A stretch of 52,088 nt of DNA. It comes from VGKU01 sp964388785 (GTDB taxonomy: Bacteria > Patescibacteriota > Patescibacteriia > UBA9934 > GWF2-40-263). Each line of letters opens with the position of its first letter. Within the stretch, counting starts at the first letter, position 1. Of this stretch, positions 7,938-15,226 are shown in pieces. A program made the translations under genes and the position numbers. The notes under the pieces were generated by a model. That model did not search any database, was not told the DNA's origin, and saw nothing but the letters and a program-made list of their open reading frames with translations. The stretch is from positions 1 to 52,088 of the forward strand of contig CAYMBX010000002.1 of the NCBI GenBank assembly GCA_964388785.1. Reading direction: 5' to 3'.

Positions 7938-8714
7938 ATGACAAGATTCTCTACGCGCGCTTTCTTCATTCTTATTTTGTTCCTGTTGTCCCCTCAGATC
8001 ACTCAAGCAGAGTCTCCGGAGGTGGTTGTCTCAACGCAATTTGATGCGCAGACAATCGTCAAGGGATTCACGCTGGAATCTTCGGATCAACGGATGCGCT
8101 TGGGCATTCGTCCGGGCACGCTCAATGTTGCAACTCGTGTGGACGTCAAGACGCTGGATGATTCCTTGATGGAAGAGACCCTTCCTAAGGACAAACAACT
8201 CATCGGAAACGTCTATCTGTTCGACATTCTCAATAAGTCCAGTTACGACGGGAAAGATTTTTTCTTTCTTGAGATCAAGTATCCGGAGGAGAGCGATACC
8301 GACTCCAAATTGCATGGCCGCCGGAGGATTTATTTCTACAACAAACCGAAATTGCAATGGGAGGAATTGCCATCTGTCGACAATGCCGAAACACAATCGG
8401 TGCGCTCATTGATCCATTTGCCCTACGCGCGCCTCGCGATTTTTGAGGAAACGATTCCGGAAATTGGGAAGGCGAGTTGGTATGGATATAAAAATTGCGA
8501 TTGTGCAGCATCACCGGATTATCCGAAGGGTACTCTGCTTGTCGTGACGCGCGCAGATGATCCGACAAGAACAGTTACGGTGAAAGTGAATGATTATGGT
8601 CCTGATCGTTCCGTTCATCCCGAGAGAGTGATTGATCTCGATAAAGTGGCGTTTCAGAAATTGGGATCGCTTGGAGCCGGAATACTCGACGTTCGTGTCC
8701 AACTCCTACAGTAG
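7938..8714 (+). CDS. RlpA-like secreted double-psi beta-barrel protein
   Basis: 258 residues from ATG 7938 (ATG 7929 is an alternative; earlier in-frame starts would run through tRNA-Gly). A signal peptide (about 1-20, ending TQAES) precedes a middle domain of about 150 residues that I do not recognise, then a C-terminal RlpA-like region: GKASWYGYKNCDCAASPDYPKGT, VTVKVNDYGPD and RVIDLDKVAFQKLG. RlpA-type proteins bind or cleave septal peptidoglycan. The usual RGP after the Asp is YGP here, and Asp of NDYGP is kept. It lies 17 bases upstream of ftsE, which supports a role in wall processing at division. A TATCAT -10 element stands just before the start. Confidence 0.75.
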   Translation: MTRFSTRAFFILILFLLSPQITQAESPEVVVSTQFDAQTIVKGFTLESSDQRMRLGIRPGTLNVATRVDVKTLDDSLMEETLPKDKQLIGNVYLFDILNKSSYDGKDFFFLEIKYPEESDTDSKLHGRRRIYFYNKPKLQWEELPSVDNAETQSVRSLIHLPYARLAIFEETIPEIGKASWYGYKNCDCAASPDYPKGTLLVVTRADDPTRTVTVKVNDYGPDRSVHPERVIDLDKVAFQKLGSLGAGILDVRVQLLQ

Positions 8715-8731
8715 CTTCTCCACTTCTTTCC

Positions 8732-9412
8732 ATGATCACGTTTAAACACGTTTCAAAAATTTATCCTCCCAACATTGTGGGAGTGGAGAGCGTCAGCTTG
8801 CATATCGAGCCCGGCGAATTTGTTTCGATTGTGGGACAAAGCGGAACGGGGAAATCGACCCTTGCAAAATTGTTGTTTGCGGAAGAGAAACCCTCGCGCG
8901 GAAAAATCGAAATAGGAGGGTGGGATATTACGACGATCCGTGAACACGAAATTCCGTTGCTTCGTCGGCAAATCGGAGTTGTGTTTCAAGATTTTAAGCT
9001 GCTCCCACGAAAAACCGTTTACGAAAACGTGGCGTTTGCGCTTCAAGTGGCCGGAGCCGCGCCACGTCGTGTGCGGGAAGTCGTGCCGCTCGTGCTCGGC
9101 ATCGTCAATTTGGAAGACAAAACCGGCCGATACCCGCACCAACTTTCGGGAGGTGAGCAGCAGCGTGTGGCGATTGCACGCGCGCTTGTGCACCAGCCAA
9201 AAGTGGTTGTCGCTGATGAACCAACAGGAAATTTGGATACGTTGAATGCCCGTGAGATTTTGGAACTGCTAAAGAAAATCAATGAATTTGGAACGACGGT
9301 CGTGCTTGTGACACACGATCGAGATCTTGTGAATCGTCTTAAACGGCGGGTGATTACGCTTGAGGGCGGAAAAATTGTTTCGGATGTGGAGGAGGGGAGA
9401 TATAAAATTTAG
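8732..9412 (+). CDS. ftsE: FtsE, cell division ABC ATPase
   Basis: 226 residues. Walker A GQSGTGKST, Q-loop VFQDFKLLPRKTVYENV, signature LSGGEQQR, Walker B VVVADEPTGNLD and switch LVTHDRDLV are present. The opening MITFKHVSKIYPPNIVGVESVSLHI and the Q-loop text LLPRKTVYENVAFAL are characteristic of FtsE. Together with FtsX, six bases downstream, it activates wall hydrolases during division. Confidence 0.95.
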   Translation: MITFKHVSKIYPPNIVGVESVSLHIEPGEFVSIVGQSGTGKSTLAKLLFAEEKPSRGKIEIGGWDITTIREHEIPLLRRQIGVVFQDFKLLPRKTVYENVAFALQVAGAAPRRVREVVPLVLGIVNLEDKTGRYPHQLSGGEQQRVAIARALVHQPKVVVADEPTGNLDTLNAREILELLKKINEFGTTVVLVTHDRDLVNRLKRRVITLEGGKIVSDVEEGRYKI

Positions 9413-9417
9413 CTGCT

Positions 9418-10335
9418 ATGCTGTTCGTTTCATCTTATCGCGTGACAAAATTTGCAGTGCAGAATTTCTGGAGGAATTTTTGGTTGTCTTTCATCACGAT
9501 CACCATGCTTGTATTAACCTTGCTCACGGTGAATATTCTTCTTGTTTTGAATTTTGTGACGGATCAGGCTATTCAGGCGGTGGAAGATCGCGTGGAAGTT
9601 TCGGTGTATTTCCACGCCACAGCGCCGGAGACTTCCGTACAAAATGCCGTTAGTTATTTGCGCTCGCTCCAGCAGGTGCGTGATGTCCAAACGATCACGG
9701 CGGACGAAGCGTTCGAACAATTTGTCACCCGACATCAGGAGGATGAAACGATTATGAAATCGATTGAAGAAATCGGGACCAATCCATTTGGGCCGTCGTT
9801 GATCGTGAAAGCCCATGAGGTTGCCGATTTTGAACTTGTTCTTGAGGCGCTCGAAAATCCTCAATTCAGAGATGACATTCGCGAAAAAGATTTTTCCAAT
9901 TATGAAGAGATCGTTTCTCGAATCAAAGAAACAACCGATCGTATCCGTGCATTCGGGATTGCCTTATCCGGAATTTTTCTCTTTATTGCCATTTTGATTG
10001 TATTTAACACCATGCGTATGAGCCTGTTCATCCATCGGGAGGAAATTGGCATTATGAAATTAGTGGGAGCATCCAACTGGTTTGTACGTGCCCCGTTTTT
10101 GCTTGAAATTATTCTGCTCAGTTTGATCGCCTTGGCCGCAACGTTGATCATTATCTATCCAACGCTCGCCGTGCTTGAGCCGAAATTCGGATTTTATTTC
10201 GGCGGAGAAACGATCGGGCTTATTGATCACTTCGAACAAAACGGCTGGCGTATTTTTGGTCTCCAACTTGCCGGCCTGGTCGTGTTGACTCTCTTTTCGA
10301 CGTGGATGGCCATGCGCAAATATTTGAAAGTGTAG
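9418..10335 (+). CDS. ftsX: FtsX, cell division ABC permease
   Basis: 305 residues. An N-terminal membrane segment (about 22-45) is followed by an extracellular loop domain of about 120 residues (VEVSVYFHATAPE, typical of FtsX ECD strand 1) and three C-terminal membrane segments with NTMRMSLFIHREEIGIMKLVGASNWFVRAPF, the conserved FtsX cytoplasmic loop. It pairs with FtsE to signal to peptidoglycan hydrolases outside; the RlpA-like protein upstream is a possible target. Confidence 0.95.
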   Translation: MLFVSSYRVTKFAVQNFWRNFWLSFITITMLVLTLLTVNILLVLNFVTDQAIQAVEDRVEVSVYFHATAPETSVQNAVSYLRSLQQVRDVQTITADEAFEQFVTRHQEDETIMKSIEEIGTNPFGPSLIVKAHEVADFELVLEALENPQFRDDIREKDFSNYEEIVSRIKETTDRIRAFGIALSGIFLFIAILIVFNTMRMSLFIHREEIGIMKLVGASNWFVRAPFLLEIILLSLIALAATLIIIYPTLAVLEPKFGFYFGGETIGLIDHFEQNGWRIFGLQLAGLVVLTLFSTWMAMRKYLKV

Positions 10336-10337
10336 GT

Positions 10338-10619
10338 ATGGATTTTGTGTCTTTCGGATTGATTGTGCTGAACGTGGCGACATTTGCCCTGGTGCTCATC
10401 GACAAATTATTTGCTCAGTGGCGTGTGCGACGGATTCCGGAGCTTGTGTTTTATGTATCCGGTTTTTTGGGTGGTTCAATCGGTGTGTTGCTTGGGATGT
10501 TCGCATTTCGCCATAAGACGCGCAAAACGTCCTTTCAGTTTGTGCTCGGGATGCTCATTTTGATTCAACTGTTGCTTGTCTGGTGGTTAACAGAGAAGGA
10601 GCTATTGAAATTTGGATAA
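10338..10619 (+). CDS. DUF1294 small membrane protein
   Basis: 93 residues from ATG 10338, two bases after ftsX. Three hydrophobic segments and the DUF1294 motifs RRIPELVFYVSGFLGGSIG and FRHKTRKTSFQF are visible. The function of this family is unknown. It is the last gene of the ftsE-ftsX group; the GC-rich region begins directly after it. Confidence 0.85.
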   Translation: MDFVSFGLIVLNVATFALVLIDKLFAQWRVRRIPELVFYVSGFLGGSIGVLLGMFAFRHKTRKTSFQFVLGMLILIQLLLVWWLTEKELLKFG

Positions 10620-10658
10620 CAAAAAACGGCTGCATGCGTTGCTGGCCGTGAGTTGGGT

Positions 10659-11540
10659 CTACTGGAGGCCACCGGGGTCCTTCCAGGAGTCGTAGTCGAG
10701 CCACGCGGTGTACAGCGGCTCGGTCACACCGTCTCGCTCGATCCAGAACAGGAACGGGCGATCGATGCGGTAGTCGTTGGGGATGCTCAGCGTCCTCATG
10801 ACGATGGTCGCGGCGCTCTGCGCACGCACCCCCTCTTCGTTCATGCGCAGGCGGTTCATCTGGACCGCGCGCACGACCGAGGTGGGCTGGTTGCCGGCGA
10901 GGGCATTGTGAGTCCACAGGCCGATCAGCCACTCGAGCTCCCGCTCCTCCTCCAGGTGGATCATGGGGAAGATGAGCGAGTCGTACCAGCGACCACTCTG
11001 GCGCCTGCTCTCGCTGAGCGCTCGGGCCGTCTCGATGAGGCCGAACTCGCCTTGGGGTTCTTGGTCGAGCATGGCCAGGAAGACCTTGGAGCGATCGTCC
11101 TGGGTCGGCACCTGGACGATGATGCCGTCGTTTGGTCCTCCGGGGAAGCGCGTCTCGTAGTACTGGACCGGGCCGCGCATCTTCACGCCGGGGTAGCGGT
11201 TGCGGTCGTGGCCGAAGGTCTCCGTGCGCTCCGCCGTCCCTTCGAGCCACTTGAGCAGCACGTCGAGCACGCTCGCGGCGCCGAACTCGTTGGGACCGAA
11301 CGGCTCGATCTGGATGTTGAAGCTGCGCTCCGCGAGCCAGCGCATCACCTCGTTGGCGCTCCTCGAGGACATGGCCTCGAGCACGTCGAGTGGCACACCG
11401 CGCGTCCTCGCGAACGGTCCGTTGAGGAAGTGGGTTTGTGTCTCGGTCACCGGGGACCAGACACGGTCAGGACCGACGAACTGCTCGGCGGCTACGAGGC
11501 AGCCGGTGATCGGCCATGTACACTGGGCTCTGCTTCCCAT
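10659..11540 (-). CDS. Serpin-like protein (shortened, divergent)
   Basis: 293 residues. The C-terminal half follows the serpin pattern: LIFPMIHLEEERELEWL (like the strand VxLPKFxxE followed by a helix), SVVRAVQMNRLRMNEEGVRAQSAAT (residues 221-245), matching the serpin shutter/hinge VxHKAxIEVNEEGTEAAAAT, then a loop and DYRIDRPFLFWIERDG (257-271), matching FxADRPFLFxI. The N-terminal half (RVWSPVTETQTHFLNG) may correspond to the NxxxSPxSI helix but is weak. The loop between the hinge and DRPFLF is shorter than in typical inhibitors, and the hinge position usually Thr/Ser is Val, so inhibitory activity is uncertain. No signal peptide is visible; typical serpins have 370 or more residues. GC-rich codons and its own promoter are present. 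Family identity comes from pattern recognition only. Confidence 0.6.
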   Translation of the reverse strand: MGSRAQCTWPITGCLVAAEQFVGPDRVWSPVTETQTHFLNGPFARTRGVPLDVLEAMSSRSANEVMRWLAERSFNIQIEPFGPNEFGAASVLDVLLKWLEGTAERTETFGHDRNRYPGVKMRGPVQYYETRFPGGPNDGIIVQVPTQDDRSKVFLAMLDQEPQGEFGLIETARALSESRRQSGRWYDSLIFPMIHLEEERELEWLIGLWTHNALAGNQPTSVVRAVQMNRLRMNEEGVRAQSAATIVMRTLSIPNDYRIDRPFLFWIERDGVTEPLYTAWLDYDSWKDPGGLQ

Positions 11541-11581
11541 TGAGGTTCCTCTTTCTTCCAGTTGGAGTTCTCATTGGCGCT

Positions 11582-11654
11582 CATCTGACACAGATGTAGG
11601 TGTAGGCAAACACCAAAGAGACGTCAATGTAGCCAATGAGACGTTTTTTGTCAA
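11582..11654 (-). promoter_or_regulatory. Promoter and leader hairpins of the serpin-like gene
   Basis: On the minus strand TTGACA (11654-11649) and TACATT (11631-11626) are 17 bases apart. The leader holds two small hairpins (11599-11613, and 11582-11596 with CATCTG/CAGATG). An AGAGGAA Shine-Dalgarno sequence follows before the ATG. The promoter faces away from the one at 11663. Confidence 0.75.
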
Positions 11655-11662
11655 TCATTGCA

Positions 11663-11740
11663 TTGACTTTTTAGACCATTCGTTTACTATGAGTTCCTAC
11701 CTCATGTTCAGACATCGAATGAATCGATGCGCGAGGTAGG
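11663..11740 (+). promoter_or_regulatory. Promoter and leader hairpin of the small Cys-containing gene pair
   Basis: TTGACT (11663-11668) and TACTAT (11685-11690) are 16 bases apart. CCTACCTC (11696-11703) pairs with GAGGTAGG (11733-11740), with an inner CATCG/CGATG stem; the 3' arm overlaps the Shine-Dalgarno region, so the stem could mask it. Confidence 0.65.
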
Positions 11741-11750
11741 GGGGGACAAG

Positions 11751-11903
11751 ATGACGATGATGGAACGTCTGAAGTCGGTGGTGCGAATCGCCATTGCCAT
11801 CGTGTGTGGCGTCGTGCTGCTCGATCATGTCCTATTCGCGGGGCGCAAGCTGGTCCCGAAGGACTGCGAGTGCACCTGCACGCCCAAGGAGGTTCGTGAA
11901 TGA
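11751..11903 (+). CDS. 50-residue membrane protein with Cys-rich tail
   Basis: Short gene starting MTMMERLKSVVRIAIAIV with one hydrophobic segment (about 11-28) and a C-terminal tail KDCECTCTPKEVRE with three cysteines. A G-rich Shine-Dalgarno stretch precedes the ATG. Its stop overlaps the next start (ATGA, 11900-11903). No family is recognised. The overlap with a second small Cys-containing membrane protein suggests that they act together. Confidence 0.6.
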   Translation: MTMMERLKSVVRIAIAIVCGVVLLDHVLFAGRKLVPKDCECTCTPKEVRE

Positions 11904-12154
11904 ACGACAACGTACTCCCACCCAGATGGATCCTGATCTTCATCTACGTCATGGCGGCTGTCGTCCTCGTTCTCGGGGTTCTCGCGAGGATCGACCACAA
12001 TCGTCACTACGTCGCGGAAGAGGCACATCGTACAGCGATGAAAGCCTACCAGACGACAGAAGTTGCACGCTGGGAGCAGGCTTGCGGTCACTACCGGTGT
12101 GAATCCGGAAACCGTTGTGTGCTCACAGAGCGTGGCGCTGCGTGCCTCAAGTAG
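11900..12154 (+). CDS. 84-residue membrane protein with Cys-containing outer domain
   Basis: One membrane segment (about 10-30) is followed by a short soluble domain with four cysteines (ACGHYRCESGNRCVLTERGAACLK), which resembles a small disulfide-bonded knot. It is translationally coupled to the upstream 50-residue protein. GC-rich codons and a dedicated terminator follow the cassette pattern of this region. Function unknown. Confidence 0.65.
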   Translation: MNDNVLPPRWILIFIYVMAAVVLVLGVLARIDHNRHYVAEEAHRTAMKAYQTTEVARWEQACGHYRCESGNRCVLTERGAACLK

Positions 12155-12166
12155 GGCACTGAATAC

Positions 12167-12192
12167 AACGACCTGAACACGGTCGTTTTTTC
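12167..12192 (+). terminator. Terminator of the small Cys-protein pair
   Basis: AACGACC (12167-12173) pairs with GGTCGTT (12181-12187), followed by a T-run. Confidence 0.85.
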
Positions 12193-12202
12193 TTTATTAA
12201 GA

Positions 12203-12295
12203 TTGACAAAAATGATTTTTTGATATATCGTTCCGTTCTTCCGGATCCACGAGGGATGCCGGTTGCCGCAGAACGTTTGATCTCAGGAGGAGATC
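12203..12295 (+). promoter_or_regulatory. Promoter and Shine-Dalgarno hairpin of the 96-residue membrane protein
   Basis: TTGACA (12203-12208) is followed 17 bases later by TATCGT (12226-12231), or 15 bases later by TATATC. Directly before the start codon GATCTC (12279-12284) pairs with GAGATC (12290-12295) and presents AGGAG, the Shine-Dalgarno sequence, as the 5-nt loop. Confidence 0.65.
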
Positions 12296-12586
12296 ATGGA
12301 CACCCTTCTGGCACTGTTCGCTGGTTCCTTGTTCGTGCAACTCGGCGTGGTGGTGATGATGACCGTGATCGCGATCATGCGGACTTCGCGGGTCGCGGGC
12401 GTGATGACCATGATCAGCCTGACGGCCATCGGGGTCTTCGCGCGTACCCACCTGGCCATGCCAGGCATGACCCTGAGCTGGGCCGGCTATCTGATCCTGG
12501 CTCTGCTCACACTCATGTTTCTGACCGTCCTGGCGTCCATTTACGTAGGGCGTCAGGCAGAAGCCGAAGCGCGGCTCTCGACCTGA
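12296..12586 (+). CDS. Small three-helix membrane protein
   Basis: 96 residues, nearly all hydrophobic, with three predicted membrane segments (about 4-27, 33-49, 60-84) and a short charged C-terminus. It has GC-rich codons, its own promoter and its own terminator. No family is recognised. Confidence 0.65.
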   Translation: MDTLLALFAGSLFVQLGVVVMMTVIAIMRTSRVAGVMTMISLTAIGVFARTHLAMPGMTLSWAGYLILALLTLMFLTVLASIYVGRQAEAEARLST

Positions 12587-12597
12587 ACGTTCTTCAT

Positions 12598-12620
12598 ACG
12601 ACCATCAAGGTCGTTTTTAT
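12598..12620 (+). terminator. Terminator after the 96-residue protein
   Basis: ACGACC (12598-12603) and GGTCGT (12609-12614) pair around ATCAA, followed by TTTTAT. Confidence 0.85.
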
Positions 12621-12694
12621 TTAATTGACCAATAAGATCACTGTAGATTGTCTAAAGGATAAATCACAGACAATTTGGCGACCGATGGTGTTAC
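12621..12694 (+). other. Possible short untranslated transcript
   Basis: TTGACC stands near 12626, a pairing ATTGTCT/AGACAAT covers about 12645-12676, and the strong bidirectional terminator at 12695 follows. There is no start codon with an open frame of useful length. This could be a small RNA or the remains of a gene cassette. Confidence 0.3.
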
Positions 12695-12734
12695 CCAATA
12701 TAAAACTCCAACCGATGTTGGAGTTTTATATTGG
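12695..12734. terminator. Bidirectional terminator overlapping the tRNA-Gln 3' end
   Basis: An 18-bp perfect stem (12695-12712 with 12717-12734) with loop CGAT has AT-rich outer arms that supply T-rich tails on both strands. Its right arm overlaps the CCA end of tRNA-Gln. Confidence 0.8.
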
Positions 12735-12805
12735 TTCCCGGGCAGGGATTCGAACCCCGATACTCAGGACCAAAACCTGATGTCCTGCCGTTAGACGACC
12801 CGGGA
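12732..12805 (-). tRNA. tRNA-Gln (anticodon TTG)
   Basis: Minus strand: acceptor TCCCGGG/CCCGGGA, anticodon stem TCAGG/CCTGA around loop TTTTGGT (anticodon TTG), T loop TTCGAAT and an encoded CCA. Confidence 0.94.
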
Positions 12806-12882
12806 TTGCGACGACATCATAGCGTCCAACAAAAAAAGAATCAAGTCATATCGATAAACAAAAAATCCGTCTATGCAACGGA

Positions 12883-13470
12883 TTAAGCACGCAGGAAGAG
12901 AAGGAGGAGCATAAAGGACAACGAGGCGAACGCGCGGAACGCGTAGAGAATCGCGAGCCTATCGCGCGCGAGTATGGCCGAGGAGAGCGCAAAAGCTCCG
13001 CCGAGCCATCCAATCATCCAACTGGTCATCGACTCCGGCATTCCCGTTGCTGTAAGCAAACTGTAGAAAGTTGGGAGATATGCCACAACCATGACGATCT
13101 GAATGGCGATGTTGGCCACGGTATGCTTTCCGCTCATCCGCCACCCAAGCAGGATCGCAAACGACGCGATCAGGCAGAGCATGTCGATGAGTCGGAAGAG
13201 ATGACCACTTTGTGTCCCCAGAGCCATGAGACAGACGAGAATGCTCCATGTGAGGATAAGGTCGACGGTATTCGCGATGTTTCCCGCGAAGCTGTGCATT
13301 TCTGTGGACCAGTAGGTCCAAAAGCTCAGCGAGCACGCGATACTAAACAAAAGCCATGTAGACAGCGTCGGCTGGATGGTGCCAAGTGCGGTAAGCACGA
13401 TGTAGTGCACTCCGAAGGCACTCATGCAAAGAACGGTGAGCAATGCGCTTATGCGTTTTAGCCTTTTCAT
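12883..13470 (-). CDS. Multi-span membrane protein of unknown function
   Basis: 195 residues from the ATG at 13470, chosen because GGGAG stands before it; an in-frame start at 13500 would overlap the -10 element. About six membrane segments can be counted, with basic residues (MKRLKRIS) at the inside N-terminus. No family is recognised. It shares a divergent promoter region with the secreted protein at 13602. Confidence 0.65.
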   Translation of the reverse strand: MKRLKRISALLTVLCMSAFGVHYIVLTALGTIQPTLSTWLLFSIACSLSFWTYWSTEMHSFAGNIANTVDLILTWSILVCLMALGTQSGHLFRLIDMLCLIASFAILLGWRMSGKHTVANIAIQIVMVVAYLPTFYSLLTATGMPESMTSWMIGWLGGAFALSSAILARDRLAILYAFRAFASLSFMLLLLFLRA

Positions 13471-13493
13471 TCTTTTCTCCCGCGCAGGTGGAG

Positions 13494-13522
13494 ATCTCAC
13501 TCTTTTTTCTCTGAATTGTCAA
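13494..13522 (-). promoter_or_regulatory. Promoter of the multi-span membrane protein
   Basis: Minus strand TTGACA (13522-13517) and TGAGAT (13499-13494) are 17 bases apart. Confidence 0.65.
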
Positions 13523-13546
13523 TGCATTATTACATGTGGGTTTACA

Positions 13547-13594
13547 TTGACAAAATGCCCATTTTGTGCTATATTTGGTTGTTCAATGACAACA
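13547..13594 (+). promoter_or_regulatory. Promoter and leader hairpin of the secreted 168-residue protein
   Basis: TTGACA (13547-13552) and TATATT (13570-13575) are 17 bases apart, close to consensus. A small GTTGT/ACAAC hairpin lies between the -10 element and the ATG. Confidence 0.8.
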
Positions 13595-13601
13595 ATCAAT
13601 T

Positions 13602-14108
13602 ATGAAGAATATCAACAAAATTGGGCTTATTGTTCCGTCCCTAATGCTTCTCTTGGTTGTGGCTGTGCCGGTTGATGCACAGACGAAACAAGCAAAGGAA
13701 CGCCTTGTAAAGTGTGAAAATGAGGCAACGATTTATTCGGTGATCGATGACAAAACCGCAAAGGCGTTTCCGGATGCACAAACGTTTTATTCCTACGGAC
13801 ATGAATTTACGAAGGTCGAGACTCTTCCATGTGAGACGGGACTTCCGTTCAAGATGAACGGAAAGATGCAAAATAAACACGGAAAGGGATTCCGTCTTGT
13901 GAAAAAGATAGGCGATCCGGCGGTGTTTCAATGCGCATACAAAAATTCCTATTTCTTGTGCGACAAGGTTGCAAATGAACAGGAAGCCGAAAAACAATTT
14001 GGAAAGAATTGGCCGAAGCAGGTGTACGAAACGCAGGCTTCGACCATGGATATGCTTGTGTGGCACTGGAAAAAACAAAACATAGTTACTGCCGCGGCAA
14101 CAAAATAA
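13602..14108 (+). CDS. Secreted protein of unknown function
   Basis: 168 residues. A signal peptide (about 1-26, ending VDAQT) is followed by a charged soluble domain with four cysteines (KCEN, LPCETG, FQCAY, FLCDK), which could form two disulfides outside the membrane. Codon use is less GC-rich than in the cassettes around it, but it has the same promoter type and a strong terminator. No family is recognised. Confidence 0.7.
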   Translation: MKNINKIGLIVPSLMLLLVVAVPVDAQTKQAKERLVKCENEATIYSVIDDKTAKAFPDAQTFYSYGHEFTKVETLPCETGLPFKMNGKMQNKHGKGFRLVKKIGDPAVFQCAYKNSYFLCDKVANEQEAEKQFGKNWPKQVYETQASTMDMLVWHWKKQNIVTAAATK

Positions 14109-14117
14109 TCATGAATG

Positions 14118-14150
14118 AAAACCGTCCTCGCATTGGCAGGACGGTTTTTG
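14118..14150 (+). terminator. Terminator after the secreted protein
   Basis: AACCGTCCT (14120-14128) and AGGACGGTT (14138-14146) pair, followed by a T-run. Confidence 0.9.
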
Positions 14151-14157
14151 CTTTCCC

Positions 14158-14186
14158 TCGACAAATATTTAAGTCAATGCTATTTT
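14158..14186 (+). promoter_or_regulatory. Promoter of the SDR gene
   Basis: TCGACA (14158-14163) and TATTTT (14181-14186) are 17 bases apart; GGAGGTGA stands 8 bases before the ATG at 14215. Confidence 0.6.
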
Positions 14187-14214
14187 TACCCGGCCACTAA
14201 ACGGAGGTGAGAGT

Positions 14215-15081
14215 ATGTCAGGTGCACCGGCAGTCACGGCGGTGGCTGCAGTTCTGGAAGGGGCAGAGGTTACTGAACCGCGGTCGACGCATACGGCGAC
14301 GGCGGAGAGTGATCACGCGATCATCATCGGAGGAACGTCCGGTCTGGGGCGTGCGCTCGCCCTCGAGTGCCTACGTAGTGGAATCACGCCGATCGTGATG
14401 GGACGGAGCGTGAATCGCCTCCACACGGATCCGGAGCTGGGTCGCGTACCGACCTTCAACCTCGACCTGTACGATCCACGCTCGTTCTACGCCCATCGTG
14501 CCCGCTTCCACCGTCTGCTCGGAACAAAGCCGATCTCGCACGTGTTCTGGGTCGCGGGCAAGCCCCAGCAGAAGCCGTTCCTCGAACTCGAGACGCTCGA
14601 GATCGCGAACCTGCTGGGCGTTCATCTCGAGGGGCCGCTGCTCGTGCTCAAGCATATCTTCGAGCTCCTCATCGTCCGCGGTCAGCCCGTGCACTTCGTG
14701 GTCATCTCTTCCACTTCGGCGTACAAGCTGCGCGAGGGCGAGGAGATCTACGCAGCCGTGAAGGCCGCCAAGGCGATGTTCGCTTACCAGATGGCCGGCA
14801 CGCTGCGCGACCGGCTGCCCGGCAGCGAGGTCACGCTCATCCTGCCCGGTGGCATGGACACGCCGTTCTGGGAGGGAAGTGACCGCATGGCCGGGGTTCG
14901 TCTCATGGATCCTGCCGCGGTCGCCGGCATCATCGCCGCACAGACCATCGGAACGGATCGACGGATCGACGTGCACTCCAACTTCCGCTCGCTCGCGATC
15001 GAGCGGGATGCGGAAGGTCAACCGATCCTGAAGCGACGGGTCCCCTCGGACCGGCGCTTGCCCTCCGACCTCATCTACTAG
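14215..15081 (+). CDS. Short-chain dehydrogenase/reductase (SDR)
   Basis: 288 residues. After an N-terminal extension of about 35 residues the Rossmann motif IIIGGTSGLGRALA is seen (TGxxxGxG class with G for T), then SHVFWVAGKPQQ in place of the NNAG motif, the catalytic Ser in VVISSTSAYKL, and YAAVKAAK as YxxxK. Substrate unknown; NAD(P)-dependent oxidoreduction is expected. GC-rich codons, strong Shine-Dalgarno sequence, dedicated promoter and terminator. It is followed by the inverted copy of the palindromic dispersed element. Confidence 0.85.
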   Translation: MSGAPAVTAVAAVLEGAEVTEPRSTHTATAESDHAIIIGGTSGLGRALALECLRSGITPIVMGRSVNRLHTDPELGRVPTFNLDLYDPRSFYAHRARFHRLLGTKPISHVFWVAGKPQQKPFLELETLEIANLLGVHLEGPLLVLKHIFELLIVRGQPVHFVVISSTSAYKLREGEEIYAAVKAAKAMFAYQMAGTLRDRLPGSEVTLILPGGMDTPFWEGSDRMAGVRLMDPAAVAGIIAAQTIGTDRRIDVHSNFRSLAIERDAEGQPILKRRVPSDRRLPSDLIY

Positions 15082-15099
15082 CCCTTCTGGGCTTTTTTT
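15080..15099 (+). terminator. Terminator of the SDR gene
   Basis: AGCCC and GGGCT pair around TTCT, followed by seven or more T. The hairpin starts inside the stop codon. Confidence 0.88.
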
Positions 15100-15143
15100 G
15101 TTACCCTGTTTCCGTCTCTCTAGTGAATAATTTATTGAACAAA

Positions 15144-15212
15144 AGACACTGTTTCCTGCCGCAGGGAACAAGCGCGATAGTCACTTGGCCCGGAGGCGGG
15201 AACACGGTGTCT
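15144..15212. repeat. Palindromic dispersed element, copy 2 (inverted)
   Basis: On the minus strand it shares a core of about 40 bases with 7722-7777 (CCCGCCTCCGGGCC, CAAGTGACTATCGC, CTTGTTCCCT). The outer arms are AGACAC/GTGTCT instead of AGTATC/GATACT, but are again complementary. It separates the SDR cassette from the NadM-like gene. Confidence 0.75.
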
Positions 15213-15226
15213 CCCCGAATTAAATT

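Noticed and set aside
10653..11543. A 296-residue plus-strand frame opposite the serpin-like gene
   Set aside because: The minus-strand frame has promoter, Shine-Dalgarno sequence and a recognisable fold; the plus-strand frame is a by-product of GC-rich codons.
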